Below, piece after piece: positions 13,746-13,819 of a stretch of 13,819 nucleotides of DNA (position 1 is the first letter of the stretch; every line of letters starts with the position of its first letter). Made by a program: the position numbers and the translations under genes. The stretch spans positions 1 through 13,819 of the forward strand of contig JALUUZ010000153.1 of assembly GCA_027021095.1 (NCBI GenBank). Reading direction: 5' to 3'. Under the pieces are notes generated by a model. It did not search any database. It had not been told where the DNA came from and saw only the letters and a list, made by a program, of their open reading frames with translations. This stretch comes from Gammaproteobacteria bacterium. Its GTDB lineage: Bacteria; Pseudomonadota; Gammaproteobacteria; SZUA-21.

Positions 13746-13819
13746 GCCTGAATCCCGCGGGCCGGAAGTTTTTTCTGCAACATTGCCTCGCTCAGAGGCG
13801 GCGCAGAAAAAAGCTTGCG
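13746..13819. repeat. Long hairpin repeat element, copy 2 (cut by window edge)
   Basis: The 74 visible bases match copy 1 except at two positions: 13761 (G instead of T at 13569) and 13799 (C instead of T at 13607). The offset between copies is 192 bp. The right arm beyond GCTTGCG lies outside the window. The 340 bp from 13480 to the end hold no gene. Confidence 0.9.

Noticed and set aside
13554..13819. Integron attC sites
   Set aside because: The hairpins lack the conserved core sites (GTTRRRY and its partner) at their ends, and no integrase or cassette layout is seen.

Overview
The window looks like a chromosomal segment of a gammaproteobacterium of moderate GC content. The support is a MnmG whose residue numbering matches the E. 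coli enzyme, a DUF302 periplasmic protein, Lol-type lipoproteins and recognisable type IV pilus alignment-complex domains. A sulfur-oxidising or symbiotic lineage is possible from the look of the intergenic repeats, but this is only an impression; genus cannot be fixed from the sequence.

Layout. The first 3.5 kb is on the minus strand and holds the recognisable genes: a partial DUF302 gene (1-386), mnmG (614-2500) and, just upstream of mnmG, a class IV (HDAC11-like) deacetylase (2565-3533), probably co-transcribed with mnmG. From 3682 to 13479 every gene is on the plus strand and most are poorly characterised. They are a secreted eight-cysteine protein, an 81-residue basic protein, a GNAT acetyltransferase, a four-TM membrane protein, a secreted two-domain beta-rich protein, a 584-residue lipoprotein, an acidic protein with two SUKH-like repeats, a membrane-anchored ankyrin protein and a small lipoprotein. 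No integrase, transposase, tRNA, rRNA or CRISPR array was seen.

Most notable gene. The 584-residue lipoprotein (8427-10181) appears to carry, in one chain and in pilMNOP operon order, the periplasmic domains of PilN, PilO and PilP behind a lipoprotein signal and a lipocalin-like N-terminal domain. The transmembrane segments that normally hold PilN and PilO in the inner membrane are missing. This suggests a single-chain, lipid-anchored version of the type IV pilus alignment module.

Repeats. Region 12398-12832 is a tandem array of two 186-187 bp units plus a decayed partial unit. The first 119 bp of the two full units is almost identical and rich in inverted repeats, while the remainder has diverged. 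Region 13554-13819 holds two copies (192 bp apart, the second cut by the window edge) of a ~94 bp near-perfect hairpin element whose copy-to-copy differences fit the predicted fold. A 17 bp palindromic module of the first array recurs between the two hairpins, so the two repeat systems are interleaved.

How the genes may work together. The HDAC-mnmG pair is likely one transcription unit. The SUKH-like and ankyrin genes are 16 nt apart and likely form another; both families occur among immunity proteins, though no toxin is visible here. The remaining plus-strand genes are mostly exported or membrane proteins separated by 80-350 bp gaps with their own candidate promoters and terminators, so they look like individually regulated envelope genes rather than one operon.
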